From positions 46,265,998 to 46,329,997 of the forward strand of contig NC_062223.1 in assembly GCF_902686445.1 (NCBI RefSeq): 64,000 nucleotides of DNA. The letters are read 5' to 3'. Below the pieces are notes generated by a model, which was not told where the DNA came from, did no database searches, and saw only the letters and a list, made by a program, of their open reading frames with translations. A program made the position numbers and the translations under genes. Position 1 is the first letter of the stretch. Every line of letters starts with the position of its first letter. Positions 22,734-34,790 of this stretch are shown piece after piece. This stretch comes from Sciurus carolinensis. Its lineage: Eukaryota > Chordata > Mammalia > Rodentia > Sciuridae.

Positions 22734-23384
22734 CTTAACTTTAGGATTCATAGATACATATCAAATAGAAATTATTTTACTTACTAAAAGGAGACAACTA
22801 TTATGAACTCCAATTCGGTGTGTTTTGTAATACCTGACTATTTTGAATTGAAATTTTGCTTGAAATAAGTGATTAATTGACTAGAGATTGAAATTTTTAA
22901 TCAAAATAACTATTTCTTCATGTAATTATTTTTGTGGTTGTTTTAAAACTATAGCCACTTGAGGGCATTGACCAAGAATCTGGGAAACCTGGGTTTTATC
23001 ACCTTATTATCTGCAGATTTTAATTATAAGTAAAACAAAGGATATTGTACATCAGAGAAGATTGCTAAGGCATGTTGCAAAATCTTCCCTGGAGATTTTG
23101 AAAAATAAAGAAGGATATAGCTCTTGGATTGTTAAAATGCAGTCATTCTTGAATATAGATGCTAGGTTAGAAAACCTCTGAGTTCAATTCAATCTATATA
23201 ATTCTATGCTGTGGTGGTAAAATGGGATAATAGTCACTTATCAATTACATGTTCTTATATGAAAGGTTGAATATAAATAAAAATGTCACTGCTTTTTTTG
23301 TTGTTATTGTTTTTTTGTTTTGTTTTTTTGTCTCTAGAGAGCATTATTTAAAACTGGATATTGTATGATCAAGGGAGTCTTCAG

Positions 23385-23685
23385 GTCCTTCTTTTCCTCA
23401 CAATTTATAGACTTTCCACTGTGGTATATTCATGTAGGTACAAAGGAAAGTTAGCATGTATATCCACAAGACACTAACCAAAAAGAAAAAAAAAATCTAG
23501 AAGTAAATGGCAGATGAATCAGTAGAGAGAGGGAACAGGGAGAGGGAGGAAGGGAGGGAAGAGAGAAATACTGGGAACTGAATTTGAGCAAATTATATTC
23601 CATGGTATTTAAATTATATCAAAATGAATCTTATTGTTATGTATAACTGAAAAGAAACAATAAAAATGTTAAAAAATAGAACTTT
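23385..23685 (+). repeat. Squirrel-lineage repeat related to L1 3' UTR, copy 2
   Basis: CCACTGTGGTATATTCATG, ATATCCACAAGACACTAACC, a GGGA-rich tract at 23,528-23,568, GGGAACTGAATTTGAGCAAA, TTATATTCCATGGTATTT, CAAAATGAATCTTATTG and AAACAATAAAAATG. Same structure as the copy at 22,095. Confidence 0.65.
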
Positions 23686-23919
23686 ACAATTCATAAAATT
23701 CATGATTGGATATGCTTCGGTAATAATCATGTAGATACTTACCTAAATATCACTTTTAAGAGTGAAGTAAAGGAGAGGAAACAATAAAATGTGTCAGTAA
23801 GAACTTTTTTTTTGGTAAGTGAAAAATAAGGCTAGATAATAATTTTGTAAATAAAATTTAAACTTTGAAAGTTTTTTTATAATCACAGGATAATGTCCTA
23901 TTTATAGACTAAATAACAT

Positions 23920-24187
23920 GTAAGTAAAAGAGATAAGGTGAACTTTGGATTGTGCAGAGGGGATTGAGGGGAGGTGAGGGAATGTGGGGATAGGAAGGAC
24001 AGTAGAATGAGTGGACATTATTACCCCATATACATGTATGACTATACTACCATTGTGACTCTGCACCATGTTCAGCCAGAGGAAGGAGAAGTTGTGCTCC
24101 ATTTGTGTACAGTGTGTCAAAATGGCTTCTACTGTCATGTATAACTACCTAGAACAAATTTAAAAATAAAATAAAAAAATAAAAAGT
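23920..24187 (+). mobile_element. L1 3' end, plus strand
   Basis: AACTTTGGATTGTGCAGAGG, a G-rich stretch, ACAGTAGAATGAGTGGACAT, TACATGTATGACTATACTAC, TTGTGTACAGTGTGTCAAAA and CTGTCATGTATAAC then an A-rich tail. The same 3' end appears at 39,893-40,184 and 50,211-50,530. A minus-strand 78-codon ORF here is a shadow. Confidence 0.82.
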
Positions 24188-24999
24188 TACAAAAAAAGAT
24201 AATGTGGCATTGTCATAAGGAAAACATCAATTATTTTCTCTTTCATCATATTAGGAACACTAGCTATGTTTAGATTTTTACTAAGTGTTATAAAAGTGAA
24301 GTAGAATGGAAAGGAATCTAATATGGTAAAGGTTATGACAGTGGGATGAGGAGAGAATTGCTGAGAATGGTAAAGTAAGGTAGTTAAAGTAGAAAGTCCT
24401 CTTTGAGCTCAGAATGTAGCCAGTGGAAATGACTATATTTTAATCATAGATGGGATATCAAAAGAAAATCCATTTAATTATTTCAGGAGTTTAAGTAATT
24501 AAGAAGCCTGAAATAAGGACCAACATGATAAATTTCTTCAATAAATTCTGAAATTTGAAACTCAAATCTAATAGTTTTAGAAATATTTGCTGTAGTTTTA
24601 GTAATCACACAGCATTTGCTTCTACAGGGTATAGATTAAATGTATATATTCTTGGACTGACAAAGGTATTAAGAAAAAATTGTGGGTATAAGATGCCAAG
24701 TTAATCTGAAATGAAAAGCTACAGATACCTGAGTTTTTAAAGTTAGCATCAAGGTGACTAAGTTTTTTTTTTTTTTTTCTCCACCATTTATCTTTTGGAT
24801 TCATTGTTAAAGAAGTGGTAGATATTATTCAGGACAGCATCATCTTTATAAAAATGTTTACTTTTTTTCAGTAGTTAATAATTGTATCTTATTTCCTTTT
24901 TACTTTGTCTTCTATGTACTGTCACTAATGACATGAAATTATACTGGTGAATAAATTATGAAAAAGATAATGAAACAATGAAAATGGCTGTTATCCTCT

Positions 25000-26050
25000 T
25001 GCTCCAGTTTGAACTTGTTGTTCTTTATGGACTCTGTCCCGGGATCTCTCCCACCATCAAGCTGTGGAATATTGTTTCCCTTCCCCTCTGTTGGAATCCT
25101 CCTTTTTGGTTCCTTAGTTTTCTTCTATCTTCATTTGCTCTGTTGTGCACATAGGAGTGCCCAAGAATGAGTTAAAGAGGTCAAAGTTTTGAGATCTTGG
25201 GAAATACTTTTTTTCCCCCTCCAAATATTGGAGGTACTATTCTACTGCTTGTTGTTTCCAGTTTTGCTATTGAGCAGTCTGATACCAAACTGATTCCTTA
25301 TCCTTTATGGGTGACACAAAGAATGAAAATATTTAGAATTTTCTCCTTATGACAGTGCACAAAAGTTTTTCCTAGATGTGCTGGATAATCAGGTGTCTTT
25401 TCAGCCAAAAAGTCTCATCTTTCTCTTTTGAGAAGTTTGTTGAATTATTTCTTTGACAGTATCATTTTCTACTGTTGTTGTTCTGATATATGGAACTTCT
25501 AATTTTATGTTAGACTATGTGGAATATTATCTTTACCTTTTGATTCAATGAATTTTTAAATTTTTCCCACATAATCTTTGTTTTCTTTGTGTATTTGTTT
25601 TTTCTTTTGGGATTTTTTTGTTTGTGGTCTTTTGTGTTATAGATTTTCTTTAAATTTGAATTAATGCTCCACCAATATTTAAATAACAAACTAAAAAACT
25701 GCTTAAAAAGTTCTGTGAACATAGGTGTGTCTTACTGAGGGATGGGTTTCATTGACCATTCTTGACAAGTTTTTTTCTTGAGATAAGGTTATTCCTAATT
25801 GTCAGTGTCTATAGGTTATTTTTTGGGGGTCAATCAGTTTCACCACATAGAATCTGTCAGTTTGAACAATTTGGTAGTCCGGTGAAAAAGGAGGTTGGGT
25901 TACCATTTCTGCATATAGACTTTAATTCTCTTCTTTTCAATAAACGCACTTCAGCAATGCCTGATGCCTCTGATTCCCAATTTCTCTGGATTAGTCTCTC
26001 CAGAGAACAAATTTTCTTTCTTTTCTAAGGTAAATGTATAGTTGCCTAAA
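25000..26050 (-). repeat. Probable ancient L1-type LINE, minus strand
   Basis: The plus strand resembles the antisense of an old LINE 5' half: TGCTATTGAGCAGTCTGATA, TGACAGTGCACAAAAG and TGAATTATTTCTTTGACAG, then T-rich coding-antisense-like sequence. I cannot assign a subfamily. ORFs at 25,510-25,722 and 25,762-26,028 lie in it and have no recognisable product. Confidence 0.4.
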
Positions 26051-26494
26051 TAGATGATATGAGGGAAGGGTTTTGAGAGTTTAACTGCTTTTTATAAAAA
26101 ATAGTCAACCTGTTTTCAGCCCCACCTTTAGAAATACCTGATATTTCGAGTTTCTGAGTCTTTCTGGGTTCAACTATACAAGTCAAATTTACTTCTGCTA
26201 GCTTAATTTTTAATTCTTTCTGCTAAATCATTTACAACTTAATTATCATTTCTCCTTTCTATTTTTCTTTTTTAGGAAAAAGAAAGCTATGTTAATTTTT
26301 AAAAATTATTGATAATGTTGTTTTTTAAATAAAAGTAATTCCAATATTCACTCCCTATCACAATTGATTATTTTGCCCAATTTCTTGGGAGTTTGTGTAC
26401 TCTAACTTGAAAAACAGGCTTTGTTTACCTGATACTTCCTTCTGTCCTCTGGAGGCATCATATATATATTGCAGGCAACAGGCCGGCAGTAAGG

Positions 26495-26690
26495 TATGGT
26501 CCACAGAACACCTGCATTAGAATCATCTGGGTTTCGTATGAAAACCATCCTCCTGGGCCCCACTCCAAGTCTACTAAGTTAAGAATATCTTCAGTGTTGG
26601 GCCTGAGTAACCAAATTTCAACTAATGACTCTTCATGATTCCTAGCCCCGCTAAAACTTGAGAACTCTTGTTCTAGTGTTCTAAAACCAC
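26495..26690. mobile_element. MER5A (hAT-Charlie) DNA transposon relic
   Basis: GGTCCACAGAACACCTGCAT, TAGAATCATCTGGG, CCTGGGCCCCACTCCAAGTC and CTAAAACTTGAGAACTCTTG follow MER5A in order over about 190 bases, with inverted-repeat-like ends. Confidence 0.75.
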
Positions 26691-26704
26691 AAACTTGTTA
26701 TTTG

Positions 26705-26880
26705 GTAGCATTTTTAAAAATTAACACAAAAATCGTATATATTTATGGGGTACCTTGTGATATTTTGATACTTGTCTACTTTGTATAATATTGTAATCTT
26801 GGTAAACATATATGTATATATGTAATATCTCCTCAAACATTTATCATTTCTTTGGAGTGAAAACATTTAATTTTCATGGA
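26705..26880 (-). mobile_element. Old L1 3' fragment, minus strand
   Basis: TATATTTATGGGGTACCTTG, TGATATTTTGATACTTGTC and CCTCAAACATTTATCATTTC are landmarks of antisense L1M 3' sequence. Confidence 0.65.
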
Positions 26881-28624
26881 GTTTTTTTTTTCTTGTTTGA
26901 TCTTCTATACTTCTCATGTGGTTTAAGAGAAAGAAAATAACTATGGGACAAAAAAAAAGATGTTATGGGAAACTGGATAACTACTTGCTGGATTAGGACA
27001 AATGCATGGAGGAGTTCAGAAATCAGGAAATGAAAAACATTTACCAATTTGCAGAAATGGAGTAGTCTATGTGTAACAAGTCTAGTTTTGATAAAAATAA
27101 GTACTCCCTTCATATTTGTGTATAAACATATTCCATTGTAATTATTTTCCCATGTTTCTGAAAAACCATATAAGTATTGAAGGAATTACTTATATAACTC
27201 TCAAGGTATAAATAAATAATAGAATTTTAGATGTTTTTAAGCCAGCAGAAAACCCAGATTTCTTTGATTTTTACCATTTGTTAATTTGAAAAATAACTCA
27301 ATAAGCCTAAACAAACAACCTAATAAAATATTTAAGAAAGACCCATTTCAACTCAAAAAAGTACCACATAATAAGATTATAGATATTCATATATATAAAT
27401 CAGTAACTGTACCAGAAGAGATTTTATAATAGTATGGGTAAAATAATTTACAGAGAACATTTTAGGAGATTTCAGAAAGGAGCACCTGGAGTAACAAAAT
27501 TTGATTAAAGATGCTCAACATGTATTCCGACAGGGGAGGTCATGCATAATTGGTATTTTGGTAGTTCTTTAAAGAGCTTTTATGAAATGTGAAAAGTTCC
27601 ATTGACACTAATTATTAATATTTAAAAATTAGTCTGACCTTTAATACCAAAGTTTAATATCTGATTGAAAATGAATTAATATTTTTGAATATAGAATTTG
27701 ATAATAGTTTATTCTCAAAAGGTCATAATTAGCCAATTGTCTTCTTTTGATTTAATGTTATTTTTCATGGTTATATAATTAGATTATTTTAGAATATTAT
27801 AAGTAATTATTAGTGGTCAGAATTCTTTTCTTGAGTAAAATGCTAAGAAAAATTGAAATGTGAATTTCCTAGATGGAATTGAAAACAAATTAGAATTGTT
27901 AGTCTAAAGATATATTTACTTTATTGATGATAGTTAAGGAGAGCCTTTATGTTGTTTAGGGGTAGTTAAAATGCAACCATATATTATATCTGAAGGAATA
28001 AAATTTCTGTTTTTTATTGAAATTATTTTTTAGTTTTAATATTTACATTTTATATGTTTAATAAATTTTAATTTGTAAGAACATAACAGTGATGGTTAAA
28101 TTGAAAGGTTCATTAATTAGTCTCCATATAAACCTGTAACTAAAGTATATTTGATGAACTTTATCTAGTTTTTGGACTTGGACTCACAGAATTTTATGAA
28201 ATCATCTAGTCAAGTAATTCAAACACTGGTTTCAGTTAACTCCCATATTCAAAATGTATTAACTGTAAGAGCTAGAACTAGAACAATTTTTTTTTTTTAC
28301 TTCAAGGACAATATCTTTTTCATGACTTAAAACTGCCACAACATACTTTTTCTTACATTTTAATATTCCTAATGTGTCCTCACTTGAAGATGATTTAACA
28401 TGACCATTAAATATAAAAACATGAGACATTTGTTTCTGTCATACATAATATATGTGTATCAGACTATCATCACATTCTAAACAACTGAAAAACTGAACAA
28501 AATATGAGAGTCAATTCTTTCTATATATTAGATAACAGGAAGCTCCAGATGTACTGCCTAAGAGAATGAGAAAAATTGCATCCCACAATTTACCTGTTTT
28601 TTTACCTGAATGCCATTTTTTTCT

Positions 28625-29390
28625 TGTTTTTATTTATTAAATTTTAAAATTTTTGTTCTTTTTAGTTATATGTGACAGTGGAGTATAATTTGACTTATTT
28701 ATACAAACACGGAGTACATTTTATTCTAATTAGGATCTCAGTCTTGTGGTTGTATACAATATAGAGATTCACTGTGGTGTATTCACATATGTACATAGGA
28801 AATTATGTCAGAATCATTCCACTATCTTTCCTACTCCTTTACCCTCTCCCTTTCCTTCATTAATTTACTGAACTTCTGTTCTTTCCCTTCTCACTTGGTT
28901 TTGTGTTAGTATCCACATATCAGAGAGCACATATGACCTTTGGTTTTTTGGGATTGGCCTATTTTGCTTAGCATAATGGTCTCTCAATCCATCCATTTTC
29001 CTGCAAATGTCATGAATTCATTTTTTAAAGGTGAGTAATATTTCATTGTGCATATATACCACATTTCTTTAATCCATTCATCGGTTGTAGGGCACTACCT
29101 TGATTCCATAGTTTAGCTATTGAGAATTCAGCTACCCTAAACATTGATGTGGCTCTGTCATTGTAGTGTGCTGTTTTTAAATCCTTTGGGTATATACCAA
29201 GGAATGGGATAACTGGATCAAATGGTGCTTCCTTTCCAAGTTTTCTGAGGAATCTCCGTAGTGTTCTTCAGAGTGGTCTCACCAATTTGTAGTCCCACCA
29301 ACAATGTATGAGCATACCCTTTAACCCACATTCTCACCAACATTTATTGTGGCTTGTATTCTTGATTGCCACTGAATGCAAATTTTGTAC
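28625..29390 (-). mobile_element. 5'-truncated L1, minus strand
   Basis: The plus strand shows the L1 antisense order: 3' UTR (TCACTGTGGTGTATTCACAT, TCCACTATCTTTCCTACTCC), then ORF2 C-terminal coding antisense (GGGATTGGCCTATTTTGC, TCCATTTTCCTGCAAATGTC, CTTTGGGTATATACCAAGG, CCAACAATGTATGAGC). It ends near 29,385 within the Cys-rich region of ORF2. Frames are broken, so it is of intermediate age. Confidence 0.88.
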
Positions 29391-29752
29391 TGAAGTGTAG
29401 AGAAGGAAAATCCATGAAAATCATATTGGTCTCCATTAGCTGAAGAGATAGACATCAAAGTTTTAGAGGCTGAAGTGGCTGGAAATTTGCAGGCATTCCC
29501 ATAAAAGTACAGTGTATTTGGAGGTTCATTCCCATAATTTACATAGGCATCCCCTTAGACCTTTGACTGAATGTTAAGTTGCTCATGTATAGGATGAACT
29601 CCACAGGGATCAGGATACAGTTACCAAATAAAGAACAACTAATGGGGATGTAAAAGGGAAATAACTCTGGGAATATATGTAGGGTAAGGAGACATTTGCT
29701 TTCTGACCAGTTGGAGGGCATAGGTCTTGCTGAACCTGTGGGCATTCATGAA

Positions 29753-30193
29753 TATCTTAGTCAGGTTTTTCATTGCTGTTGCTAAAAGACCCGACAAGAA
29801 CTTTTAGAGGAGGAAAAGTTTATTTTGACTCAGTTTCAGAGGTTCAGTTTAGATGGCCAATTCCACATCCCTGAGCCCAAGGGGAAGCAAAACATCATGG
29901 TGGAAGGACATGATGGAAGAAAGCAGCTCAGGACATGACAGCCAGGAAGCATGGAGATAGAGAGTTCTGCTCGCTAGGGACAAAATATAAACCCCAAAGG
30001 CATGCCTCCAGTGACCTACATTCTTTGGTCACACTCTACCTGCCTACAGTTACCACCCAGTTAATCCCTATCAAAATGGATTAATCCACTGATTGGATTA
30101 GAGCTCTCATAACCTAATCATTTCACCTCTGAACATTTTTGTTTTGTCTCACATATGAGCTTTTGGGGGAAACCTCACATCTAAACCCTAATA
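29753..30193. mobile_element. Solitary LTR (MaLR-like), 5-base target duplications
   Basis: A 441-base element with ATGAA at both edges (29,748-29,752 and 30,194-30,198). Its outermost bases are TA...TA, consistent with decay of TG...CA by transitions. Inside are TCTTAGTCAGGTTTTTCATT, GGAGGAAAAGTTTATTTTGA, AAACATCATGGTGGAAGGAC and GAGCTTTTGGGGGAAACCTC. The copy at 49,811-50,210 shares these landmarks, including GTGAGCTTTTGGGGGATACC. There is no internal retroviral coding region, so this is a solo LTR. Assignment to the non-autonomous MaLR/ERVL group is inference from length, ends and 5-base duplications. Confidence 0.75.
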
Positions 30194-30204
30194 ATGAAGA
30201 TCCC

Positions 30205-31960
30205 CAGAAAGGTAATACATATCTAGAAGAAAACTCAATTGTATCAGACTGTAAAATAAAATTATTGGAAAAGTATGCTTTAATATGTTCAAGAACTTAA
30301 AAAATATGAATATAATATGAGGAGAAATGGAAAAAAGAGAACTAATAGAACTTCTAAGCCTGAAAAATATAATATCTCAAATTTAAGAACACATTGGATG
30401 TAACAGCAGGTTAAACATTAAAGGAGAAAATATCAGGTAATAAAAAATATCTGAACTGAAGTGAAGATAAAAATAGGAAAGGCCTGAAAAAAAGAACAGA
30501 GTGTCAACAACTAATGGGATTATATGAAGAAGTCTAATATGTATATAAATTGTGTCCAAGAAAGATTGAAACAGAAGTGAATACATTTGAAGAAATAATG
30601 GTCAAATTTTTTTCTGAGGTCATGAAAAACATCGACTCTCCAATCTAAGAAGTGCAGTGAATATCTAGGATGAAGAAAACCAGACTAAGGACAATAAACC
30701 ACATTGTTGTAATAATACAAAGAGAAAAACTCCAGTGGGGAGGGACACATTAAATACAGAGATACAAGTATAAGAATGTAAGCTGATTTGTCAGAAAAAA
30801 TGCAAGCCAGATTAAAAAATCATCAAAATGTGAATAGAAACAGTATCTTTAAAGTACTGAAAAGAAAAACTGTTTGCTAAGAATTTCTTTCATAAAAGGT
30901 GAAAAATATCATTCAAAACAACTAATTAGAACAAATAAAAAAATTTAAAAAGGTCAAAAATATAAAGACATAAAAAGAAGACATTCTCAGATAAACAAAA
31001 GTTGAGGTAATTTGTTTCTAGTAGACTCGCACATGAGAAATGGTAAAATATGTTTTTCACTGAAATAAAATGATACCAAAAACAATTTGTGAGTATGCAC
31101 AAAAGAATTATTTCAAATGTGCATGGAGCATTCACTGAGCTAGACTATCTGATATTCATTAAACAAGTCCCAATAAATTTAAAAGAAGTAAAATCATGTA
31201 AAATATATTTCCTGACCATAGCAGAATTAAATTAGAAATAATTATAAAAGATATCATGTCACTGTCCAGATATATGAATGTTAAATAACACAGTTCTAAA
31301 GAACACATGACTCAAAGAAGAAAAATGAAGGGAAGTTTGAATGAAAATTCAGACTCAAAATTTGTGGGATGAAGGTAAAATTGTGCTTAGATAAATACTG
31401 GTATTTTAAAAAGGTCAGATGTTTAAAAAAAGTGATTTAAAGTTTCACTTAAACGCTAGAAGAAGAAGAGCAAATTTTACTCAAAATTAGCTTAACAAAG
31501 AAAATAAGAGTAAAATTGTTGAAGGAGAAAATGTGCAGATAATAGAAAATATCTGCAAAAACAGGCTCTTTCAAAAGAGCCTGACAAGTCTGACCAAGGC
31601 AGTGGGGGAGGGGGAGACTAATTACCATTATCTATAGTGAAGGTGATATTATGACTACACATATTGCTACATTGAAAGGACAGATAGGCAGTATTATGAA
31701 CAACATTTTGCAAATAAAACTGACAATTTAGATGCAATGGAAGAATTTTAAAGACATAAATTATGAAAATTGACATAAAAAATTAAAATTCTGAGATTCC
31801 ATGTTTCAAAGAAATTGAATTTACAATTTCCAAAACAAAACTCCAGGACCATGTGACCTCAATGACAAATTTCAGATCATACCATTATAAAAAAGAATGA
31901 CATCAATTTTACATAAACCTTTTAGAAAATAGAGAAAATATTTTTCTCTCATTTAAAAAA
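30205..31960 (+). mobile_element. Ancient L1 (L1M/HAL1-type), plus strand, 5' half of coding region
   Basis: A-rich sense-strand L1 sequence with decayed landmarks: TCAGATAAACAAAAGTTGAG, CAGAATTAAATTAGAAATA, ATATATGAATGTTAAATAAC with ACATGACTCAAAGAAG (end of the endonuclease region), and GGCTCTTTCAAAAGAGCCTG. No frame survives. Minus-strand ORFs in the region (30,383-30,586; 30,926-31,135) are shadows. Confidence 0.65.
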
Positions 31961-32604
31961 ATTCCCTATAAATAATACAGAATAGTGGGTTTCATTGTGT
32001 CATATTTGTACATACATATAACTTGTTTTGGTCCTTTTGGTTTTCCCATTTCTCACCATTACCTTGTCATTCCCCCTTCCCACATGTCCTTCCTTTTCAC
32101 TAATAGTCTCCCTTCTACGTTCATACCATTTCCCCCGCCTCATAGATTCTACATATGAAAGTAAACAGGAGGTTGTTTTCTTTGTCTTTTTTTTTTTGTT
32201 TGTTTAATATAATGATGGGTAGTTCCATTCATTTTCCTGCAAATGACATGATCTTGTTTTTCATTATGACTGCATAATACTCCATTGTGTATATTTACCA
32301 CATGTTAAAAAATCTATTCATCTGTTGAGTAGCATCTAGGCTAATAACATACTTGTTTATAGATAATTATGACATGATAAACAGGGATATATAGGCTTTA
32401 CAATAGTATGCTAACTTTCTTTTAGATATATACTGAGTAGTTGTATTTGTAGATTTTTGAGCACCCTCCTTACTGATTTATGGAAATAAATGGCTGTACT
32501 AATTTACATTTCCACCAAAAGTGTATAAAGGTTCCTCTCTCCTATCCAACCTTCACCCCTGTATCCTTGTCAGCATTTACAGTTATTTGTAGTTTTTTAC
32601 TTGT

Positions 32605-32845
32605 TTGTTTGTTTTTGTAGCAGAGATTGAACCCAGGGGCACTCAACCATTGAGCCATATTCCCAGACTTTTAAAAAATTTAAAATTTTTTATTTTTAGA
32701 CAGGGTCTCCCTAAGTTGCTTAAGTTGCTTAGGGACTCACTAATTGCTTTGGCTGGCTTTGAACCTGCAATTCTCCTGCCTCAGCCTCCGGAGCCACTGG
32801 GATTACAGGATTACAGCACAGTGCACCACTGTGCTGTTTGTTATT
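32605..32845 (-). mobile_element. B1-ID dimeric SINE, minus strand
   Basis: On the plus strand the left part is a reversed ID unit (GAGATTGAACCCAGGGGCAC, CATTGAGCCATATTCCCAG), then a T-rich linker, then a reversed 7SL-derived B1 unit (GGCTTTGAACCTGCAATTCT, CCTGCCTCAGCCTCCGGAGC, ACTGGGATTACAGGATTACA). This head-to-tail fusion is known from squirrels and relatives (B1-dID), which supports the host assignment. Confidence 0.85.
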
Positions 32846-34161
32846 TTTGTTCTTGATGATTGTCTTTCTGACTGGAGTGAGATAGAATCTCAGTGTAGTT
32901 TTGATTTTTATTTCTCTGATGGCTAAAGATGTTGAACATTATTTTTTCATATGCTTATTGGCAATTTGTACTGTTCTTTTTGAGAAATGTCTGTTTAGTT
33001 CATTTGCCCATTTATTGGTTGGGTGATTTGCCATTTTTTAAAAAGTTATTTGTATATTCTAGATATTGACCCTCTGTCTGAAGAATAGTAAATACATTCT
33101 CTTTACTCTGTTGTTTCTTTTGTTTTGTCAGAACTTTTTAATTTGATGCAGTCCTACTTGTCAAGTTCTTGTTATTATTTCCTAAACTATTGCAGCTTGA
33201 TTGAGGGTCATTGCATGTTCCTATATCTTGAAGGGTTTCTTTTACATTTTCTTCTATCATTTTCAGTGTTTCAGTTCTTATATTTTGGTCTTGTATCCAT
33301 TATGAATTAATTTGTTTACAGGGTGAGATATAGGGGTCTAGTTTCAATCCTTAACCTATAGATACCCAGTTTTCCCAGCACCAGTTGTTAAAGAGTCTGT
33401 CATTTCTCCAATGTATATTTTTGGCACCTTTATCAGATGACTGCAGCTAAGTGGGTTTGGTTTCTATTCCATTGGTCTATGTGTCTTTTTATACTGGTAC
33501 CATGCTGCTTTTGTCACTATGGATCTGTGGTATATTTTGAAAATGGGTATTATGATGTTTCCACCATTGCTCTTTTTGCTAATTATTGCTTTAGCTATTC
33601 TGGGTCTTTTGTTTTTTCCATATGAACTTTAGGTTTTTTCCTAGTTCTGTGAGGAATGTCATTGCTGTTTTGAGGGAATTGCATGACTCTGTAGATAACT
33701 TTTGATAATATGGCTATTTTAACAATATTCTATGAATCCATGAACATTGGAAAATTTTTCATCTTCTACTGTCTTCTTAAATTTCTTGCTTCATTGCTCT
33801 GTAATTTTTATTGTAGAAGTCTTTTACCATCTTGTTTAGGTTTATTCCTAGATATTTTTTTTAAGTTATTGTGAATGGAAGTGTTTTCCTGATTTCTTGA
33901 TCAGAAGATTGATATATAGAAAAGTGATTGACTTTTGCACTATAATTTGCTGAATTTTCTTATCAGATCTAAAAGTCTCTTTGGTGGAGTTTTTAGAGTC
34001 TTCTAAGTATGTGATCATATCATCTGTAGTGATATTTGCCTTCTTGCTTTCCTATTTGTATTCCTGCCCATTTCCCTTTCTCTCTTACCAAATTGCTCTA
34101 CCCAATGAAATACTACGTTGGAAAGAAGGTGAAAGTGGACATACTTCTTTTGTTCTTGATT

Positions 34162-34395
34162 TTAGAGGAAATGCTTTCGATTTTTCCCATTCAATATAAG
34201 GTTGGTTTGGAATTTTTTATGGATAGACTTTATTATACTGAAGTATGATCCATCTATACCTAGTTTCTTGAAGGCTTTTATTGTAATTACGTGCTGAATT
34301 TTGTTGAAGACTTTTTCTACATCTATTGAGATGAGCATGTGATTTTTATCCTTGATTCTACTCATGGGGTGAATTACATTTATTGACTCACACAT
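34162..34395 (-). pseudogene. L1 ORF2 reverse-transcriptase fragment (degraded)
   Basis: A 77-codon open stretch of the dead minus-strand L1. It aligns by eye with the better-kept RT fragment at 57,978-58,403: SRIKDKNHMLISIDVEKVFN versus [20 protein letters not shown]. The catalytic first Asp region (SIDVEKVF) is kept, but the frame is lost on both sides. Retroelement debris, not a host gene. Confidence 0.75.
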
Positions 34396-34677
34396 ATTTA
34401 ATCATCTTTGCATTCCTGGAATGAAACCAACTTGATAATTATCAATTACAGTTACCTTATTGTATTGTCAAATATGGTTTGCTAATATTATTGAGGATAT
34501 TTGCATCTGTTCATCAAGGATGTTGGTCTTTAATTTTCTTACCTTGATGTGTCCTTATATAGTTTTGGTATCAGAGTGATACTAGATTTATAGAATAAGT
34601 TTGGAAGTGTTTTCCCTCTTTTAATTCATGGAATAAATTGGAGGAGCATTGGAGTTAGTTTTTCTTTAATGGTCTGG

Positions 34678-34790
34678 GCACAGTGGTGCACACTTATGAT
34701 CCCAGTAACTTGGGAGGGCAAGGCAGGAAGATCTCAAATTCTAGGCCAGCCTCAGCAACTCAAAAGCTTAAAAAAAACACAAAGGCAAAA
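34678..34790 (+). mobile_element. B1-type (7SL-derived) SINE with 10-base target duplications
   Basis: GGCACAGTGGTGCACACTTA, CCAGTAACTTGGGAGGGCAA, GGCAGGAAGATCTCAAATTC and AGGCCAGCCTCAGCAACTC, then an A-rich tail. AATGGTCTGG is present at 34,668-34,677 and 34,791-34,800; removing one copy plus the SINE restores continuous L1 antisense sequence. Confidence 0.9.

Noticed and set aside
32605..32926. Plus-strand ORFs of 83 and 60 codons
   Set aside because: They are translations of a reversed B1-ID SINE.
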